A DNA stretch of 64,000 bases from the NCBI RefSeq assembly GCF_014648395.1, contig NZ_BMRA01000001.1, positions 124,001 through 188,000 of the forward strand, read 5' to 3'. A program made the translations under genes and the position numbers. This stretch comes from Micromonospora fulviviridis (GTDB taxonomy: Bacteria; Actinomycetota; Actinomycetes; Mycobacteriales; Micromonosporaceae). The notes beneath the pieces were generated by a model. That model searched no databases. It was not told the origin of the DNA and saw nothing but the letters and a program-made list of their open reading frames with translations. This document shows positions 60,953-64,000 of the stretch, piece after piece; positions within the stretch are counted from its first letter, which is position 1; each line of letters starts with the position of its first letter.

Positions 60953-61315
60953 ATGGTGGCTGGCGAGTGGGACGTCTACCTCGTCGACGAAGTGCGGCAA
61001 TGGATCGGGACACTCGACGGCAACACGCATGCCCGGGTCGTGCAGGCAATCGATCTCCTGGCGGAACACGGCCCCGGTCTCGGGCGACCGCTGGTCGACA
61101 CCATCCGCGGCTCGGCGATGGCCAACTTGAAGGAACTGCGGCCGGGCAGCGTACGTATTCTCTTTGCGTTCGACCCTTGGCGTTCGAGCATCCTCTTGGT
61201 TGCCGGCGACAAGTCGGGCCAGTGGAAGACGTGGTACCACGAGGCCATCCCACTCGCAGAACACCGCTACGAGCTCTACCTGAAGGACCGGGCACGGCAG
61301 GAGGGGGAAGCATGA
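60953..61315 (+). CDS. RelE/HigB-like (Gp49 type) toxin of a type II TA system
   Basis: 120 residues. WDVYLVDEVRQWIGTL, NLKELRPGSVRILFAFDPWR and KDRARQEGEA match phage-derived Gp49-like/HigB toxins: a RelE-type fold with conserved Arg in a beta strand and basic C-terminal residues, acting as a ribosome-dependent mRNase. Toxin-first order is normal for this subfamily. The stop overlaps the antitoxin ATG (ATGA). Confidence 0.88.
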   Translation: MVAGEWDVYLVDEVRQWIGTLDGNTHARVVQAIDLLAEHGPGLGRPLVDTIRGSAMANLKELRPGSVRILFAFDPWRSSILLVAGDKSGQWKTWYHEAIPLAEHRYELYLKDRARQEGEA

Positions 61316-61629
61316 GCGACTACACGCGCTGGCATGACATCCGCGCCGAGCACGTCGCACGTGCCGGCGGTGAAGAGGCGGTCGAGGCTGGCAAGCAGGA
61401 ACTCCTCGCCGAGGTCGTTGGCCACCGGCTTGCCGAGGTACGCCGCGCCCGGGGGCTGACTCAGCAGCAGGTGGCGGACCGGATGGGCGTCACAAAGGGG
61501 CGGGTCTCCCAGATCGAGCAGGGCAAAATCTCCGGTCAGGACGTGGTGGCCCGCTTCGCCGCCGCACTGGGCGGCCGGCTCCACCAGGCCATCTACTTCG
61601 ACGACGGGGACATCGCCGCCATCGCCTGA
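61312..61629 (+). CDS. XRE-family HTH antitoxin
   Basis: 105 residues. The helix-turn-helix LTQQQVADRMGVTKGRVSQI (about residues 50-69) sits in the middle. The N-terminal helix (WHDIRAEHVARAGGEEAVEAG) and a short C-terminal tail probably wrap the toxin. The ATG lies within the toxin stop, with GAGGGGGAAG as Shine-Dalgarno. It is expected to bind the palindrome at 60927-60944 and repress the pair. Confidence 0.9.
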   Translation: MSDYTRWHDIRAEHVARAGGEEAVEAGKQELLAEVVGHRLAEVRRARGLTQQQVADRMGVTKGRVSQIEQGKISGQDVVARFAAALGGRLHQAIYFDDGDIAAIA

Positions 61630-61647
61630 GCATCGATCAGTCGGCCG

Positions 61648-61911
61648 TCACGGACGCGGCAGACCTCGGTACGCGTCCAGCCAGCCCCAGTCACCAGGGC
61701 AGGTGCACAGCTCAGCGAGGCAGTGGTCGAGAGCGTCCGGCAAGGTCCTCGCGTCGACTCGGATCACCTGCCGGCCACCGAGTCCGGGCCCGGAGAGCAG
61801 CATGGTCCAGGGCCGGCCGTTGAACTGCGCCATCCGCTCCCGGTCGACGCGGATCATGACGTCGATCTGCCGCCGCCCCAGCTCGTCCATGAGCAGCTCG
61901 ACGTCGATCAC
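61648..61911 (-). CDS. Small hypothetical protein, 87 residues
   Basis: An acidic/neutral globular-looking protein: VELLMDELGRRQIDVMIRVD, WTMLLSGPGL, RTLPDALDHCLAEL and CPGDWGWLDAYRGL. Residue composition and codon use look real. No family is recognised. It is convergent with the antitoxin at 18 bases and lies 11 bases downstream of the Ppx/GppA gene on the same strand, so it is probably co-transcribed. Confidence 0.6.
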   Translation of the reverse strand: MIDVELLMDELGRRQIDVMIRVDRERMAQFNGRPWTMLLSGPGLGGRQVIRVDARTLPDALDHCLAELCTCPGDWGWLDAYRGLPRP

Positions 61912-61922
61912 ACCGGGCCGCC

Positions 61923-62864
61923 TCAGGCCAGGGACCAGGCGATGCCGTCGAGGATGTCGTGTTCGGACGCGACCACCGAGGGCATTCCGGCCCGTTCCAT
62001 GATGACCCGGAGCACCAGAGCGCCCGCGCCGATCACGTCGGCCCGGCCGGGGTGCATCACCGGGATGGCCAGCCGCTGCTCACGCGTCCTGCCCAGCAGG
62101 TCGGCGGTCACCTCGGCGACCTGGTCGTACGACACCCGGGCGTGGTGGATGCGCGCCGGGTCGTACTCCCGGAGGCCCTGGGCGATGGCGACCACCGTGG
62201 TGACCGAGCCGGCGAGCCCGACCAGGGTGGCGGCCTCCCGGCCCGGGACGGCCGCCAGGGCCCGGTCGACCGCGACCGCGATGTCGGCCTGCGCGGCGGC
62301 GATCTCGTCCAGGCCGGGCGGGTCGCCGTGCAGGTGGCGCTCGGTCATCCGGACGCAGCCGATGTCCATGGAGATCGCCGCCTGGACGCCGCCCTCGCGG
62401 GTGCCGACCACGAACTCGGTCGAGCCGCCGCCGATGTCGACCACCAGGTAGGGCGGTTCGGCGTCGGCGGGCAGGCCGCGGACCGCGCCGGTGAAGGAGA
62501 GCCGGGCCTCCTCGTCGCCGGTGACCACCTCGGGGGCCACGCCGAGGGTCTGCTCGACCATCGTGCGGAAGTCGGCGGCGTTCGACGCGTCGCGGGAGGC
62601 CGAGGTGGCGCACATCCGGACCCGCTCGGCGCCCAGCTTCTCGATCTCCGCCGCGTAGTCGGCGAGCGCGACCCGGGTGCGCTCGATCGCCTCGGGCGCG
62701 AGCCGGCCGGTCTTGTCGACGCCCTGGCCCAGCCGGACGATCTCCATCCGGCGGCTCCGGTCCACCAGCGGCGCCTGCGGCCCGGCGGACGGGTCGGGCA
62801 GGTCGGCGACCAGCAGTCGGATCGAGTTGGTCCCGCAGTCGATGGCGGCCACACGCGTCGTCAC
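61923..62864 (-). CDS. Ppx/GppA-family exopolyphosphatase/(p)ppGpp phosphatase
   Basis: 313 residues from GTG 62864. The ASKHA phosphatase fold has VAAIDCGTNSIRLLVADL (phosphate 1), VTGDEEARLSFTGAVRGL and YLVVDIGGGSTEFVVG (phosphate 2). Its length matches the short single-domain actinobacterial Ppx1/Ppx2 type, without the C-terminal HD-like domains of E. coli Ppx. It hydrolyses polyphosphate or pppGpp. Longer starts upstream would add about 36 unrelated residues. Confidence 0.92.
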   Translation of the reverse strand: MTTRVAAIDCGTNSIRLLVADLPDPSAGPQAPLVDRSRRMEIVRLGQGVDKTGRLAPEAIERTRVALADYAAEIEKLGAERVRMCATSASRDASNAADFRTMVEQTLGVAPEVVTGDEEARLSFTGAVRGLPADAEPPYLVVDIGGGSTEFVVGTREGGVQAAISMDIGCVRMTERHLHGDPPGLDEIAAAQADIAVAVDRALAAVPGREAATLVGLAGSVTTVVAIAQGLREYDPARIHHARVSYDQVAEVTADLLGRTREQRLAIPVMHPGRADVIGAGALVLRVIMERAGMPSVVASEHDILDGIAWSLA

Positions 62865-62908
62865 GGCTGCCACCCTACGGCAGCCGGGCCGGCCACTCGG
62901 CGATGTGC

Positions 62909-62974
62909 CGGTGTCCGCCGGTTGATCCACTCCACCTCGCGGGAGGTGGGGGCATCGGAAGCGGGCGGACACCG
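62909..62974. other. Nested inverted repeats
   Basis: CGGTGTCCGCC (62909-62919) pairs perfectly with GGCGGACACCG (62964-62974). Inside, CCACCTC/GAGGTGG (62932-62949) forms a tight hairpin with a 4-base loop. It lies between two minus-strand genes, after the regulator and before Ppx, and may be a terminator or a leader structure. Confidence 0.45.
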
Positions 62975-63030
62975 CCAGCTCGGCGATCTGGAGTCGATCA
63001 CTGCCGCCGACCGGCCCGACCGCCGGCCGA

Positions 63031-64000
63031 TCAGTCGTCGGCCGCCGGGCGGCCGAGCAGGTGGGCGCCGAGCGGGGTCAGGCGGTGGCGGACCGCCCCG
63101 CCGTCGCGCTCGGTGGTGAGCAGGCCGGCGGCGCGCAGCGCGGTGGCGTGCTCGGAGGCCGTGGAGAGGCCGATCCCGACGCCCCGGGCGAGTGCCGTGG
63201 TGGTGTGCGGGCCCGGCTCGGCGAGGCGGCGCAGCACCGCCGCCCGGGTGGCGCCCAGCACCCCGGCGAGCGGGTCGGCCGCCGGGTCGGTGGCCCGCGC
63301 CGGCATGGCCGCGGGGTAGACGAGCAGGACCGGCCGGCCCGGTTCGACCAGGACCCGGGGCAGCGGGCCGGCCACCGGCGACGGGAGCAGCACCATCCCC
63401 TCGCCGGTGCCGGTCACCTCCCCGCTCCACCAGGTGCGTACCTCCAGCACGGGTGGCCGCCACCGGATCGCCGGGTGCAGCCCGTCGAGGAGGCCGGCCA
63501 GTCCACCCCGGGCCAGCCGGTGCGCGGCGTCGGCCAACTGCCGCTGGTGGACGGTGGTCAGGGTGGACCAGTGCGGGGCGAGCACCGCCCCGAACCAGGT
63601 GTCGAGCGCCCGGCCGAACAGGTCGAGCACCGCCGGGTCGGCGGAGGCGAACCCGCGCCGTAGCGGCGTCACGGCGGCCTCGGCGTAGGCGGCCGTGACC
63701 TCCTCCCGGACCCGCCGGGCGGGGGTGGACCGGATCGCCGCGAGGCCGGCGGCCACCGAGTCCAACCCGTCGAACGGGGTGAGGAAGTCCGGCAGCCGGC
63801 CACGGGCCGGCAGCAGGTGCCGCAGTGACGTGGCGGCGGCGCGGACCCCGCGTACGGAGGTCGCCGTGCCGGCCGCCGCCACGAGGTCCGGCGCCATGGC
63901 GGCGGTGGCGGGATCGTGCAGCGCCTGGCAGGCCAGCATGGCGGTGCCGACGGGGTGCAGGCGGTCGACGAACCGTACCCGGCACAGGTCCGCCGATCTG
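63031..64000 (-). CDS. Winged-helix (ArsR-like) transcriptional regulator, 5' end outside window
   Basis: The frame is open to the window edge; the last upstream residues read RSADLCRVRFVDRLHPVGTA, typical of the N-terminus of DUF5937-like ArsR regulators, so only about ten residues are probably missing. A ~200-residue sensory region (ATSLRHLLPARG, FGRALDTWFGAVLAPHWS) is followed by the winged helix (about residues 245-300 of the visible part): ATRAAVLRRLAEPGPHTTTAL, GIGLSTASEHATALRAAGLL and ERDGGAVRHRLT. Target and ligand are unknown. Confidence 0.85.
   Translation of the reverse strand, partial: RSADLCRVRFVDRLHPVGTAMLACQALHDPATAAMAPDLVAAAGTATSVRGVRAAATSLRHLLPARGRLPDFLTPFDGLDSVAAGLAAIRSTPARRVREEVTAAYAEAAVTPLRRGFASADPAVLDLFGRALDTWFGAVLAPHWSTLTTVHQRQLADAAHRLARGGLAGLLDGLHPAIRWRPPVLEVRTWWSGEVTGTGEGMVLLPSPVAGPLPRVLVEPGRPVLLVYPAAMPARATDPAADPLAGVLGATRAAVLRRLAEPGPHTTTALARGVGIGLSTASEHATALRAAGLLTTERDGGAVRHRLTPLGAHLLGRPAADD

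Overview
The window is a high-GC actinomycete chromosome, almost certainly Micromonospora or a close relative in the Micromonosporaceae. The signs are GC-saturated third codon positions, many GTG starts, genes packed with 1-4 base overlaps, a mycothiol S-conjugate amidase, SCO7613-like, DUF4307 and DUF4328 proteins, and a class II tRNA-Leu(UAA), the bldA tRNA. I see no rRNA, CRISPR array, insertion sequence, prophage or PKS/NRPS cluster. Most of the window is ordinary core chromosome.

Layout. 1-8.4 kb: the end of a large membrane protein, purE-purK, pdxH, a DUF255 thioredoxin-fold protein and a secreted PI-PLC-like protein. 8.4-19.2 kb: a GGDEF-EAL membrane protein, mca, DUF4307, greA, ilvA, DUF4328, an amidase, metB and a HIT protein. 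19.2-30.3 kb (minus strand): a nine-gene cluster that looks like an exopolysaccharide locus. 30.6-36.2 kb: msrA, then the three-gene N-acetylglutaminylglutamine amide (NAGGN) osmolyte set. 36.2-39 kb: a structured leader, RNase Z, a GNAT protein and an S1C protease. 39-48 kb: cystathionine beta-synthase, DUF1232, two SGNH hydrolases, a thiolase, CYTH-CHAD and two Bax-inhibitor-1 proteins. 48.1 kb: bldA. 48.3-51.5 kb: a large membrane protein and type II NADH dehydrogenase. 51.6-57.4 kb: a seven-gene minus-strand run (dienelactone hydrolase, family 5 uracil-DNA glycosylase, DUF4129, membrane protein, MoxR, DUF58, membrane protein) with two copies of a short spacer repeat. 57.6-64 kb: a PadR/HAAS pair, LysE, VOC, a RelE-like/XRE toxin-antitoxin pair, Ppx/GppA and a winged-helix regulator cut by the window edge.

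The most interesting system is the cluster at 19.2-30.3 kb. It combines a PelF-like GT4 glycosyltransferase, a large secreted deacetylase of the PelA/Agd3 kind, a GH114 (Ega3-like) protein, a Spherulin-4/GH135 (Sph3-like) protein, a twelve-odd-helix membrane protein, a sugar-1-phosphate nucleotidyltransferase, a WecC-like UDP-sugar dehydrogenase and two SDR epimerases/dehydratases. This set matches, enzyme for enzyme, the Aspergillus galactosaminogalactan cluster (epimerase, Gtb3, Sph3, Ega3, Agd3) and overlaps bacterial Pel. I infer that it makes, trims and deacetylates an alpha-1,4-linked, hexosamine-rich exopolysaccharide. The nucleotidyltransferase gene has a TTA codon at residue 21, the only in-frame TTA I found in the window. 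The tRNA that reads it, bldA, lies 24 kb away, so polymer production may be tied to development.

Other points of regulation are a 12-codon leader ORF with an extended Shine-Dalgarno and a three-way-junction-like RNA before RNase Z, a 21-codon ORF coupled to the GGDEF-EAL gene, and several probably leaderless transcripts.
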